Below, in pieces: positions 1-6,558 of a stretch of 21,265 nt of DNA. A model generated the notes under the pieces. That model saw nothing but the letters and a program-made list of their open reading frames with translations, was not told the DNA's origin and did no database searches. A program made the position numbers and the translations under genes. The stretch comes from CAYMUC01 sp964393535. GTDB taxonomy: Bacteria > Actinomycetota > Acidimicrobiia > Acidimicrobiales > Ilumatobacteraceae. The DNA lies in NCBI GenBank assembly GCA_964393535.1, contig CAYMUC010000052.1, positions 1-21,265 of the forward strand. Reading direction: 5' to 3'. Numbering within the stretch: position 1 is the stretch's first letter; each line of letters begins with the position of its first letter.

Positions 1-248
1 AGGTCAGCGCCGTCGATGGTGACTTCGGTGCCGCCGTACTTCGAGTACAGCACGGTGTCGCCTACCTTGATGTCGAGGGGGAAGTGCTTGCCCTCATCGT
101 CGCTCCAGCGGCCGGGGCCGACGGCCAGCACGGTGCCCTGCTGGGGCTTCTCCTTGGCGGTGTCGGGAATGACCAGGCCGGACGCAGTGCGCTCCTCGGC
201 CTCGTTGGGCTTGACGACGATGCGGTCATCGAGGGGCTTGAGGTTCAT
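1..248 (-). CDS. groES: Co-chaperonin GroES (Hsp10), 3' end cut by window edge
   Basis: GroES is the heptameric lid of the GroEL folding chamber in the cytoplasm. The visible 82 codons begin MNLKPLDDRIVVKPNEAEE, the typical first strand of the family, followed by the mobile loop (ERTASGLVIPDTAKEKP, about residues 19-35) whose hydrophobic tripeptide binds GroEL, and the YSKYGGTEV segment near residue 70. The family is about 97-100 residues long, so only about 15 C-terminal residues are missing beyond position 1. The ATG at 248 is set by a GGAGG Shine-Dalgarno at 257-261, eight bases upstream. Two CIRCE operators lie upstream, so heat-shock control by HrcA is expected. groEL would normally follow downstream, outside the window. 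Identification is certain. Confidence 0.97.
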   Translation of the reverse strand, partial: MNLKPLDDRIVVKPNEAEERTASGLVIPDTAKEKPQQGTVLAVGPGRWSDDEGKHFPLDIKVGDTVLYSKYGGTEVTIDGAD

Positions 249-301
249 GGGTGCAGCCTCCGTTGGCTCGTTGCACGGTTAATGAGGGGAGGACATCCCG
301 T

Positions 302-328
302 TTAGCACTCGGGATGTGCGAGTGCCAG
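302..328 (-). promoter_or_regulatory. CIRCE element 1 (HrcA operator) upstream of groES
   Basis: The CIRCE consensus is TTAGCACTC-N9-GAGTGCTAA. On the plus strand, TTAGCACTC (302-310, 9 of 9 matches) is followed by exactly nine bases and then GAGTGCCAG (320-328, 7 of 9). It lies 54 bp upstream of the groES start and overlaps the expected transcription start. HrcA bound here should repress groES in the absence of stress. Confidence 0.93.
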
Positions 329-355
329 GTTAGGGGATCGAGGCGCCATTAGCAA
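327..355 (-). promoter_or_regulatory. Candidate sigma70-type promoter of groES
   Basis: On the minus strand TTGCTA (350-355) and TAACCT (327-332) are separated by 17 bases. The -35 matches TTGACA at 4 of 6 positions and the -10 matches TATAAT at only 3 of 6. The geometry supports it: the -35 overlaps the left half of CIRCE 2 and the -10 touches the end of CIRCE 1, so HrcA would block both. The assignment rests on spacing and position only. Confidence 0.4.
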
Positions 356-375
356 ACTCGGGCGGCGAGTGCTAG
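349..375 (-). promoter_or_regulatory. CIRCE element 2 (HrcA operator), overlapping the maf stop codon
   Basis: TTAGCAAAC (349-357, 7 of 9 to consensus) and GAGTGCTAG (367-375, 8 of 9) are separated by exactly nine bases, so this is a second CIRCE copy 47 bp from the first. The maf stop codon (complement of 372-374) lies inside the right half-site. Dual CIRCE copies upstream of groES are known in other actinobacteria. Confidence 0.85.
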
Positions 376-959
376 GAGGCTGACCCCAGGTGGACGCCCA
401 CCGAACTCAGCAACGCGACGGTTGGCGCCAACGGCAGGCCCACCACGTTGCTCACACTGCCCTGCACTCGTTCTACGAGCACACCACCAGCTCCTTGAAC
501 GGCGTACGCCCCAGCCTTGTCGAAGGGTTCGCCAGTGCCGAGATACCACTCGAGGGTCACCTCGTCCACGGGAACGAACGTGACCAGGGTGGTGATGACC
601 TGGTGGCGTACGAGACCCTCGGCCACCACGACGACGCCGGTGTGAACCCGGTGCGTCCTCGCCGACAACGAGCGCAGCATGCGGCGCGCATCGTCCACAT
701 CGGCCGGTTTGCCCAGGATGCGTCCATCGAGGTCCACCGTGGTGTCGGCGGCCAGCACCACGGCATCGCCTCGACGTGCCGCCACCGCCTCGGCCTTGGC
801 CTTGGCCACTCGCGTCACATAGGTATCGGGCGATTCGCCGACGTACGGCGTCTCGTCGACGTCGGCGGGCACCACTTCGGGGCGAAGGCCCACCTGTGCC
901 AGCAAGTCGCGGCGGCGCGGCGACGCCGAGGCCAGGACCAGTCGTGGTGCGGCTGTCAC
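372..959 (-). CDS. maf: Maf-like nucleotide pyrophosphatase
   Basis: Maf proteins are cytoplasmic nucleoside triphosphate pyrophosphatases that hydrolyse non-canonical or modified nucleotides (dTTP/UTP or m7GTP, depending on subfamily) and have been linked to septum inhibition. The 195-residue protein shows the family signature SASPRRRDLL at residues 11-20, the DETPY stretch, the KAKAEAVA helix and AADTTVDLDG with the catalytic aspartate. The length is normal for the family. The GTG start at 959 lies three bases after the dus stop codon, so the two genes are probably co-transcribed. The TAG stop falls inside the second CIRCE of groES. The substrate subclass cannot be set from sequence alone. 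Confidence 0.93.
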   Translation of the reverse strand: MTAAPRLVLASASPRRRDLLAQVGLRPEVVPADVDETPYVGESPDTYVTRVAKAKAEAVAARRGDAVVLAADTTVDLDGRILGKPADVDDARRMLRSLSARTHRVHTGVVVVAEGLVRHQVITTLVTFVPVDEVTLEWYLGTGEPFDKAGAYAVQGAGGVLVERVQGSVSNVVGLPLAPTVALLSSVGVHLGSAS

Positions 960-962
960 CGT

Positions 963-2105
963 TCATCCACCCGACAGGCGTTCGAGATCACCGTCGCACG
1001 GGGGTGTGGCGTCGTCGAGGTCGTCGAGGTACCCCTCGGGCAGAGCCACCTTGATGGGGCCGTTCGTGTGACCGCGCCGAATGCGCTCGCCACCCTCCAC
1101 CAAGTGCAGGGTCGGATCGATCGTCGCAAGGAGGTCGTCGAGTTCGGCCCGAGTGGAGACCTGACTGAAGCGCAGCCGCGCCGCCGAGCCGACCGGGTAC
1201 CCCGTGAAGTACCAAGACGTGTGCTTGCGGAAGTCACGCATGGCGTGCGACTCGCCGAGATGGGCACACAACAAGTCGGCATGGTCCGCCATGACCTGCA
1301 TCACCTCTCCGAGGCGGGGCGAGGCCGGTACGGGTGCACCATCGAAGGCGGCGATGAGTTGTCCGAACAGCCACGGCCGACCGAGGCAGCCCCGCCCCAC
1401 CACCACACCATGGCATCCCGTGGCCTTCACCATGGCCAGTGCGTCGGCCGCCTCCCAGATGTCCCCGTTGCCCAGCACCGGGATGCCCTCGACCGCCTGC
1501 ACCAGTTCGGCGATCGCCTCCCACCGGGCTTCGCCGGCGTAGTGCTGTTCGGCGGTACGGGCGTGCAAGGCCACGGCCGCCACGCCTTCCTCGGCGCCGA
1601 TGCGTCCGGCGTTCACGTGGGTGAGAAGACCGTCGTGGAGTCCCATGCGGAACTTCATGGTCACCGGCACACCCGCCGGTGCAGCCGCGCGAACAGCGGC
1701 GCGCACCACCATGCGCAGCAGGTTCGGCTTCACGGGCACGGCGGCCCCGCCGCCGCGACGGGTCACCTTGGCAGCAGGGCAGCCGAAATTGAGATCGATG
1801 TGGTCCACCGTGCCGCTGTCCACCAGGCGCCGGACTGCTTCGCCCATCATCACGGGATCGCTCCCGTACAACTGCAGGCTGCGCGGGTGCTCGTCGGGGG
1901 CGAAGGTGACGAGGCGCTTGGTCTTGGTGTTGCCATGCACCACAGCGGCGACCATGACCATCTCGTTCACGTACACCAGGCCGGGACCGAACCGTCGGCA
2001 CAGTGAGCGGAAGGGCGCGTTGGTCACGCCGGCCATTGGGGCCAGCACCACCGGAGCGCGCAACTCGTGACGCCCGATGCGCAAGGGAGCGACCTGCACC
2101 TGCAC
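963..2105 (-). CDS. dus: tRNA-dihydrouridine synthase (DusB-like)
   Basis: This FMN- and NADPH-dependent enzyme reduces uridine to dihydrouridine in the D-loop of tRNA. The protein has the N-terminal TIM-barrel signature VVLAPMAGVTNAPFR (residues 19-33), a VNEMV segment, the DLNFGCP motif with the catalytic cysteine at about residue 109, the phosphate-binding GNGDIWE segment and a C-terminal helical domain containing RDFRKHTSWYFTGYP. About 380 residues is normal. Reading frame continues upstream to 2201, but homology begins near the VAPLRIG segment, so the GTG at 2105 or the GTG at 2099 is the likely start; neither has a strong Shine-Dalgarno. The gene diverges from the plus-strand GNAT gene and is followed three bases later by maf. 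Confidence 0.93.
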   Translation of the reverse strand: MQVQVAPLRIGRHELRAPVVLAPMAGVTNAPFRSLCRRFGPGLVYVNEMVMVAAVVHGNTKTKRLVTFAPDEHPRSLQLYGSDPVMMGEAVRRLVDSGTVDHIDLNFGCPAAKVTRRGGGAAVPVKPNLLRMVVRAAVRAAAPAGVPVTMKFRMGLHDGLLTHVNAGRIGAEEGVAAVALHARTAEQHYAGEARWEAIAELVQAVEGIPVLGNGDIWEAADALAMVKATGCHGVVVGRGCLGRPWLFGQLIAAFDGAPVPASPRLGEVMQVMADHADLLCAHLGESHAMRDFRKHTSWYFTGYPVGSAARLRFSQVSTRAELDDLLATIDPTLHLVEGGERIRRGHTNGPIKVALPEGYLDDLDDATPPCDGDLERLSGG

Positions 2106-2122
2106 GGCCGTCGACGCTACCG

Positions 2123-2135
2123 GGCACACTGTGCC
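2123..2135. promoter_or_regulatory. 13-bp perfect palindrome between dus and the GNAT gene
   Basis: GGCACACTGTGCC is two perfect 6-base arms around one central base. It sits in the roughly 34-bp space between the divergent starts of dus (2105) and the GNAT gene (2140). The location suits an operator for a dimeric regulator acting on either or both genes. If the GNAT start is the GTG at 2131, the palindrome would partly be coding. Function is inferred only. Confidence 0.35.
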
Positions 2136-2139
2136 GGTG

Positions 2140-2700
2140 ATGGAGGACACCCTCACGGTGGTGGAGTTGGCACATCTCGACCAGGGACGGGCCCGAGCCA
2201 TCGCCGAGCAGTTGGCCGTCTGGCACGCAGCCGAATGGGGTCACCTCTATCACCCTGAGGTCTGGAACACCGACGTCGCCCGCCGCGAGTTCGCCGAGCA
2301 ACTCGATGCTGCCGGCGGTCAGGCGCCGACCACGTACGTCGCTCTTGCGCATCGGGATGGCGAGGAGCATCTGGTCGGCTCGGTCAGTCTGGTTCCCGAC
2401 GACGACCTCGCCGGATTCGAGCACCTCGGCCCGTGGCTCGCGAGTCTGTACGTGACACCTTCGTGGCGACACCGTGGCATCGGTCGCCGCCTGATCGCTC
2501 ACCTTCTGGCTCAGGCTCCCGCTCGTGAAGCCGGAACCGTGTACCTGTTCACCGCCGATCACGCATCGTGGTACGGCCTCTTGGGGTGGGAGTGGCTGGC
2601 CGACACCACCTCAGGCCCCGACGATCACCCGGTGACGGTGATGTTCACGGCAACAGGGGCAACCGAAGGTTCGGAACAGCCCCCGCATCCAGTGCCGTAG
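2140..2700 (+). CDS. GNAT-family N-acetyltransferase, substrate unknown
   Basis: This is the only plus-strand gene I support in the window. The 186-residue product has the acetyl-CoA binding motif A in the segment LYVTPSWRHRGIGRRLI (R-x-x-G-x-G at residues 110-115), preceded by a strand containing LVGSVSLVP and followed by the FTADHASWYGLLGWEW segment typical of GNAT motif B. ATG at 2140 is chosen as start; in-frame GTG codons at 2131 and 2137 are alternatives. It is inserted between tsaD and dus. Its last 56 bases overlap the end of tsaD on the opposite strand, and it starts about 34 bp from the divergent dus start. It resembles small-molecule or antibiotic-type GNATs more than RimI, but the substrate is not predictable. 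Confidence 0.88.
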   Translation: MEDTLTVVELAHLDQGRARAIAEQLAVWHAAEWGHLYHPEVWNTDVARREFAEQLDAAGGQAPTTYVALAHRDGEEHLVGSVSLVPDDDLAGFEHLGPWLASLYVTPSWRHRGIGRRLIAHLLAQAPAREAGTVYLFTADHASWYGLLGWEWLADTTSGPDDHPVTVMFTATGATEGSEQPPHPVP

Positions 2701-3661
2701 GGCCGTCGCTGCGCAGGCGATGCCAACCCGCGGAGGCGATCATGGCGGCGTTGTCGGTGCACATGGCCCGACTGGGAAGGAAGGTGTGTCGGCCGTCGAT
2801 CTCACCGGCGGCAGCGAAGCGTTGCCGCAGCAGCGTGTTCGCCGCCACTCCCCCACCCAGCGCCATGGCGCGGGCTCCCATGTGGTCGGCGGCACGGCGT
2901 GCCTTGGCCACCAACACATCCACCACGGCTGCCTGGAACGACGCCGCGACATCGGCCGACGATACGTCGGGATGTTTGCGCACATGATTCACCACTGCCG
3001 TCTTCAACCCACTGAACGACACGTCCAAACCCTCGTGCATCATGGCGCGGGGGAACGGAATCGCTTCCGGGTCGCCTTCACGTGCCAGGGCGTCGATGGC
3101 GGGACCGCCTGGATACCCCAGACCCAGGTAGCGAGCCACCTTGTCGAAGGCCTCGCCAGCGGCATCGTCGATGGTCGACCCGAGCAGTCGGTACTGCCCG
3201 TGATCGCGCATCTCCACGAACATGGTGTGACCACCCGACACGAGCAGCACCATGAGGGGTAACTCCAAGGTGGGCTCTTCGAGAAAGGCTGCATAGAGAT
3301 GGGCCTCCATGTGGTTCACCCCCACGAAGGGCACACCCCAGGTGAGCGCCAGAGCCTTGGCGGCAGACACGCCCACCAACAGAGCACCGATGAGACCTGG
3401 ACCCACGGTGGCGGCCACGGCGTCGATGCGGCGGTCCTCGACACCCGCTTCCACGATGGCTCGCGCGATCACCGGGTTCAGCACCTCGAGATGTGCTCGG
3501 CTGGCGATCTCGGGCACGACGCCCCCGTACTGAGCGTGAAGGTCCACCTGGGTGGACACCACCGAAGACACGACGTCGTGGGGGCCCATCACCACTGCTG
3601 CTGCGGTCTCGTCACAACTCGTCTCGATACCCAGCACCACGGTCGACTCGTCGACGGTCAC
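2645..3661 (-). CDS. tsaD: tRNA N6-threonylcarbamoyladenosine transferase TsaD
   Basis: TsaD (Kae1/Gcp/YgjD) transfers the threonylcarbamoyl group to A37 of ANN-decoding tRNAs, working with TsaB and TsaE. The protein has LGIETSCDETAAAVV (residues 10-24), VGPGLIGALLVG (87-97), the metal-binding NHMEAHLYAA with His117 and His121, VSGGHT (141-146) and the C-terminal CTDNAAMIA aspartate motif. It is 338 residues long, normal for the family. The GTG start at 3661 overlaps the rimI stop as GTGA, implying translational coupling. An open frame extends further upstream but is antisense and out-of-phase sequence of rimI. The 3' end overlaps the convergent GNAT gene by 56 bp. Confidence 0.97.
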   Translation of the reverse strand: MTVDESTVVLGIETSCDETAAAVVMGPHDVVSSVVSTQVDLHAQYGGVVPEIASRAHLEVLNPVIARAIVEAGVEDRRIDAVAATVGPGLIGALLVGVSAAKALALTWGVPFVGVNHMEAHLYAAFLEEPTLELPLMVLLVSGGHTMFVEMRDHGQYRLLGSTIDDAAGEAFDKVARYLGLGYPGGPAIDALAREGDPEAIPFPRAMMHEGLDVSFSGLKTAVVNHVRKHPDVSSADVAASFQAAVVDVLVAKARRAADHMGARAMALGGGVAANTLLRQRFAAAGEIDGRHTFLPSRAMCTDNAAMIASAGWHRLRSDGPTALDAGAVPNLRLPLLP

Positions 3662-4194
3662 GGCGACTCCTCTCCAGCCATGCGACTCAGGCGTTCGGCC
3701 ACCTCGTCGCCCTGCAGATCGTGGCACCACATCACCAGGGCATCGTCGGTGTTCTCGTAGTAGCGGTGCCTGATACCAGCGGGGGCGAAACCGAACTTCC
3801 GGTACATCTCCTGGGCCGCCGTGTTGGTCACGCGGACCTCCAAGGTCATGGCGTCGCATCCTTCGGCGATCGCCCGACGCATGAGGTGTGCCATCAACAC
3901 GCGTCCGATGCCTCGTCGGTGCCGCTGCGGGTCCACAGCAATGTTGGTGACGTGTGCACCGTCGTCGGTGATCATGATGCCTGCGTACCCCACGACCTTG
4001 GCGTCATCGATCGCCACGACGTAGTAGCGGTGACCCGCCCGGACCTGCGCCAATTCGGCCGAGAACACACCTGGCGTCCACGGACGTGGATACACCTGAT
4101 TCTCGATGGCCAGCACCTGTCGCAGGTGACGACGGCGCATCGGCTCGACCCGAGTCGGGGCCAAAGATCGAGGGCGTCGCTGAAGCCGCGTCAC
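3658..4194 (-). CDS. rimI: Ribosomal-protein-alanine N-acetyltransferase RimI-like
   Basis: RimI is a GNAT that acetylates N termini, classically ribosomal protein S18. The 178-residue product shows a RimI-type N terminus (VEPMRRRHLRQVLAIE and YPRPW), motif A VTNIAVDPQRHRRGIG (acetyl-CoA loop at residues 91-97), LEVRVTNTAAQEMYRKFGF (about 118-136) and RHRYYENTDDALVM near the C terminus, all standard RimI features. The start is taken as the GTG at 4194, which overlaps the tsaB stop as GTGA; the next in-frame ATG would cut the first strand of the fold. In actinobacteria rimI commonly sits between tsaB and tsaD, as here. Whether its in vivo target is S18 alone cannot be told. Confidence 0.93.
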   Translation of the reverse strand: MTRLQRRPRSLAPTRVEPMRRRHLRQVLAIENQVYPRPWTPGVFSAELAQVRAGHRYYVVAIDDAKVVGYAGIMITDDGAHVTNIAVDPQRHRRGIGRVLMAHLMRRAIAEGCDAMTLEVRVTNTAAQEMYRKFGFAPAGIRHRYYENTDDALVMWCHDLQGDEVAERLSRMAGEESP

Positions 4195-4892
4195 GCCTCG
4201 GCACCCCGAGTCGTCCAGTTGATCTGGGCATCGGGTGCCCGCAGGTACATCGGCTGCAACTCCCACGGGTTCACCCACTCTTCGCGCACGGCGTGGGCGT
4301 GGGCCAACTGCACCAGCGACGCTGCCGATGGATGCTGCACCGCAGCATCGGCCAACTCGCATCGCCGAGCCTCGCGCAGCGCGTCAGCATGTCGCTGAGC
4401 TCCATCGCCCACCAACAGCAGGTGCTCGTGAGCGGCCATCATCTCGGCGGTGAGGTCGTCGAGACGGGCGACCGTCGGTTCGCTGACCCGCTGCACCCCA
4501 CCGGGGACCGGACGGTAGAAGGCGTAGTACAACTCGCCCCTACGAGCGTCGATGACCGAGGCGATCTCTCCGTGGGCATGGCGCAGAGGGAACGCCAAGA
4601 GGTCGAGGCTCGAGATGCCGATCATCGGCACACTCAAGGCCTGGGCCATGGCTTTGGCCGTGGCGATTCCCACCCGCATGCCGGTGAACAGACCCGGCCC
4701 GATGTCCACGGCGATCACGCCCACGTCGTCGAGGGTCACGTCACTGGCCCGGCACAGTGCCTCGATGGCGGGGGCGAGCAGCTCGGCATGGCGACGGGGG
4801 CGGGCGATCTCGAACGAGCCGAGGACGCCCTCGTGATGTCCGAGGGCGACACCCACGTGATCGGTGGCGGTCTCGATTCCCAGGATCAGCAC
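4191..4892 (-). CDS. tsaB: tRNA threonylcarbamoyladenosine biosynthesis protein TsaB
   Basis: TsaB is the catalytically inactive paralogue of TsaD and acts as its dimer partner in t6A formation. The 233-residue protein starts MLILGIETATDHVGVAL and contains DIGPGLFTGMRVGIATAKAMA (about residues 63-83), which resembles TsaD, but lacks the H-x-x-x-H metal site, as expected for TsaB. The start is the GTG at 4892, one base after the tsaE stop codon; its stop overlaps the rimI GTG. The length is normal. Position directly downstream of tsaE and upstream of rimI and tsaD supports the assignment. Confidence 0.95.
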   Translation of the reverse strand: MLILGIETATDHVGVALGHHEGVLGSFEIARPRRHAELLAPAIEALCRASDVTLDDVGVIAVDIGPGLFTGMRVGIATAKAMAQALSVPMIGISSLDLLAFPLRHAHGEIASVIDARRGELYYAFYRPVPGGVQRVSEPTVARLDDLTAEMMAAHEHLLLVGDGAQRHADALREARRCELADAAVQHPSAASLVQLAHAHAVREEWVNPWELQPMYLRAPDAQINWTTRGAEA

Positions 4893-4893
4893 C

Positions 4894-5406
4894 TCACACC
4901 ACCGATCCGGTGTCGTTCACGGTCCAGGGTCGAAGTGCACCTCGAAGGCGATCCCAGCGCTTGGACCACCTGGCCCCCACTCCACTGATCACCACGCTGC
5001 GGGCATGATCATCATCGTCGACCGCCGTGAGAGTGATCGCCAGATGCTCTCCCCACAGCGCACTCACCACGTCGCCCCACTCCACCAGCAACACCCCGTC
5101 GTCGGCCACCAGCTCGGCCAGTGCCAGATCGGCCACCTCGTTCATGCGGTCCAGGCGATACAGATCGGCGTGATGCAGAGCGAAGCGCGCTGTGTCGTAG
5201 GTGTGCACCAGCGTGAAGGTGGGTGACGTGACCGGTTCGTCGACCCCCGACGCCCGGGCGAAACCCTGAGCGAAGGCCGTCTTGCCCGCCCCCATGTCCC
5301 CGGCCAGCACGATCACGTCACCGGGCACGGCGAGGTCGGCGAGGATCGCGGCGATGGCGTGGGTGTCGGCAAGGGAGTCGGTACGCAGGTGCAGCATGGG
5401 TGACAC
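4894..5406 (-). CDS. tsaE: tRNA threonylcarbamoyladenosine biosynthesis ATPase TsaE
   Basis: TsaE is the P-loop ATPase that resets the TsaD-TsaB complex during t6A synthesis. The product has the Walker A motif GDMGAGKT (residues 36-43), the family stretch SPTFTLVHTY (61-70), HHADLYRL and LLVEWGD, all diagnostic. At 170 residues it is slightly longer than typical because of a C-terminal tail rich in Arg and Trp. The start may be the GTG at 5406 (used here) or the ATG three codons later at 5397; neither has a clear Shine-Dalgarno. It follows alr by six bases and precedes tsaB by one, so it is inside the operon. Confidence 0.95.
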   Translation of the reverse strand: MSPMLHLRTDSLADTHAIAAILADLAVPGDVIVLAGDMGAGKTAFAQGFARASGVDEPVTSPTFTLVHTYDTARFALHHADLYRLDRMNEVADLALAELVADDGVLLVEWGDVVSALWGEHLAITLTAVDDDDHARSVVISGVGARWSKRWDRLRGALRPWTVNDTGSVV

Positions 5407-5412
5407 CCGATG

Positions 5413-6558
5413 CTACTGACCACCGTTCGTCCATCGCCGGGGCACCCTGGCGCTAATGCCACAGACGATCTCGTAGGGGATGGTCCCCAGTCGTTCGGCC
5501 CAGTCCTCGGCTCGGATCGACTCTGCCCCCTGACGACCAAGCAGCACGACTTCGTCGCCCACGGCCACGGCATCGTCACCGCAGTCGACCATGAGTTGGT
5601 CCATGGTGACCACCCCCAGGATGCGCCGTCGGCGACCACCGATCAACACCTCACCACCCGTCAGCGACAACCGACGGGGCACACCATCGGCATAGCCGAT
5701 GGGCACCGTGGCCACCACCGTGTCGCGATCGAGCACGGTTCGCCATCCGTACGACACTCCCGATCCAGCCGGCACGGTCTTCACCATGGACACACGTGCC
5801 TTCAACGACAGGGCAGGCCTGAGCGCCTCGCAGTGATGGGCCACACCCGGTCCGGGTTCGATGCCGTACAACGCGATACCCACGCGGACGGCGTCGCGGC
5901 GCGCCACCGGCCAGGCCAAGGCAGCGGCGGAGTTCGCCACATGGTGACGGATGGCGCCGAGACCGGCGCCTGCGAGTGCCGCCATCACCTCGTCGAAGGC
6001 GGCGATCTGGCGCGGTGTGAGGTCGTGATCCGGGTCGTCGGCACACGCGAGATGGGTGAACACACCGTCGCATCGCAGCCGTGGGGCAGCATCGGCGACA
6101 CGGCGGACCACCTCGACCGCAGCGTGCGGCGGGACGCCCACCCGGTGCATCCCGGTATCGACCTTGACCTGGACCGGTACCTGCATCCTGGAGCCCCGGG
6201 ACGCCGCGGCATCGACGGCCTCGACCTGCTCGACGGAATGCACCGTCAAGGTGAGCGATGCGGCCAGGGCGCGGTCTAGGTCGTCATGGGGCTGCGGGCT
6301 GAGTACCAGGATGGGAGCGGTGAGGCCCGCCGAACGGAGTGCGACCCCCTCGTCGACCAGTGCCACGCACAGCGCCCGGGCGCCGGCGTCCAATGCGGCA
6401 CGCGCCACCGGGACTGCACCATGGCCGTACGCGTCGGCCTTCACGACCGCCCACACCTCCGAGGGTGATGCGCACTCAGCCATCACCCCGACGTTGTGGG
6501 CGATGGCATCGAGGTCCACCACCGCCTCGGCCCATCGGTACCGATGCGACTCACCCAT
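5413..6558 (-). CDS. alr: Alanine racemase
   Basis: This PLP enzyme interconverts L- and D-alanine and supplies D-alanine for peptidoglycan. The 381-residue protein carries the PLP-lysine signature AVVKADAYGHG (Lys40), VDTGMHRVG, HVANSAA, GIALYGIEPG and the second catalytic base Tyr270 in GVSYGWRT, followed by PIGYADG and TMDQLMVD. The ATG at 6558 overlaps the end of nnr by eight bases (ATGGGTGA), the same arrangement seen at acpS/glmS. An open frame upstream of this ATG lies within nnr and is rejected. Position beside tsaE is conserved in Mycobacterium and Streptomyces. Assignment is secure. Confidence 0.97.
   Translation of the reverse strand: MGESHRYRWAEAVVDLDAIAHNVGVMAECASPSEVWAVVKADAYGHGAVPVARAALDAGARALCVALVDEGVALRSAGLTAPILVLSPQPHDDLDRALAASLTLTVHSVEQVEAVDAAASRGSRMQVPVQVKVDTGMHRVGVPPHAAVEVVRRVADAAPRLRCDGVFTHLACADDPDHDLTPRQIAAFDEVMAALAGAGLGAIRHHVANSAAALAWPVARRDAVRVGIALYGIEPGPGVAHHCEALRPALSLKARVSMVKTVPAGSGVSYGWRTVLDRDTVVATVPIGYADGVPRRLSLTGGEVLIGGRRRRILGVVTMDQLMVDCGDDAVAVGDEVVLLGRQGAESIRAEDWAERLGTIPYEIVCGISARVPRRWTNGGQ

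Noticed and set aside
390..2006. Plus-strand open frame of 538 codons opposite maf and dus
   Set aside because: It is antisense to two clear enzymes, is rich in His, Arg and Gly, and has no recognisable motif.
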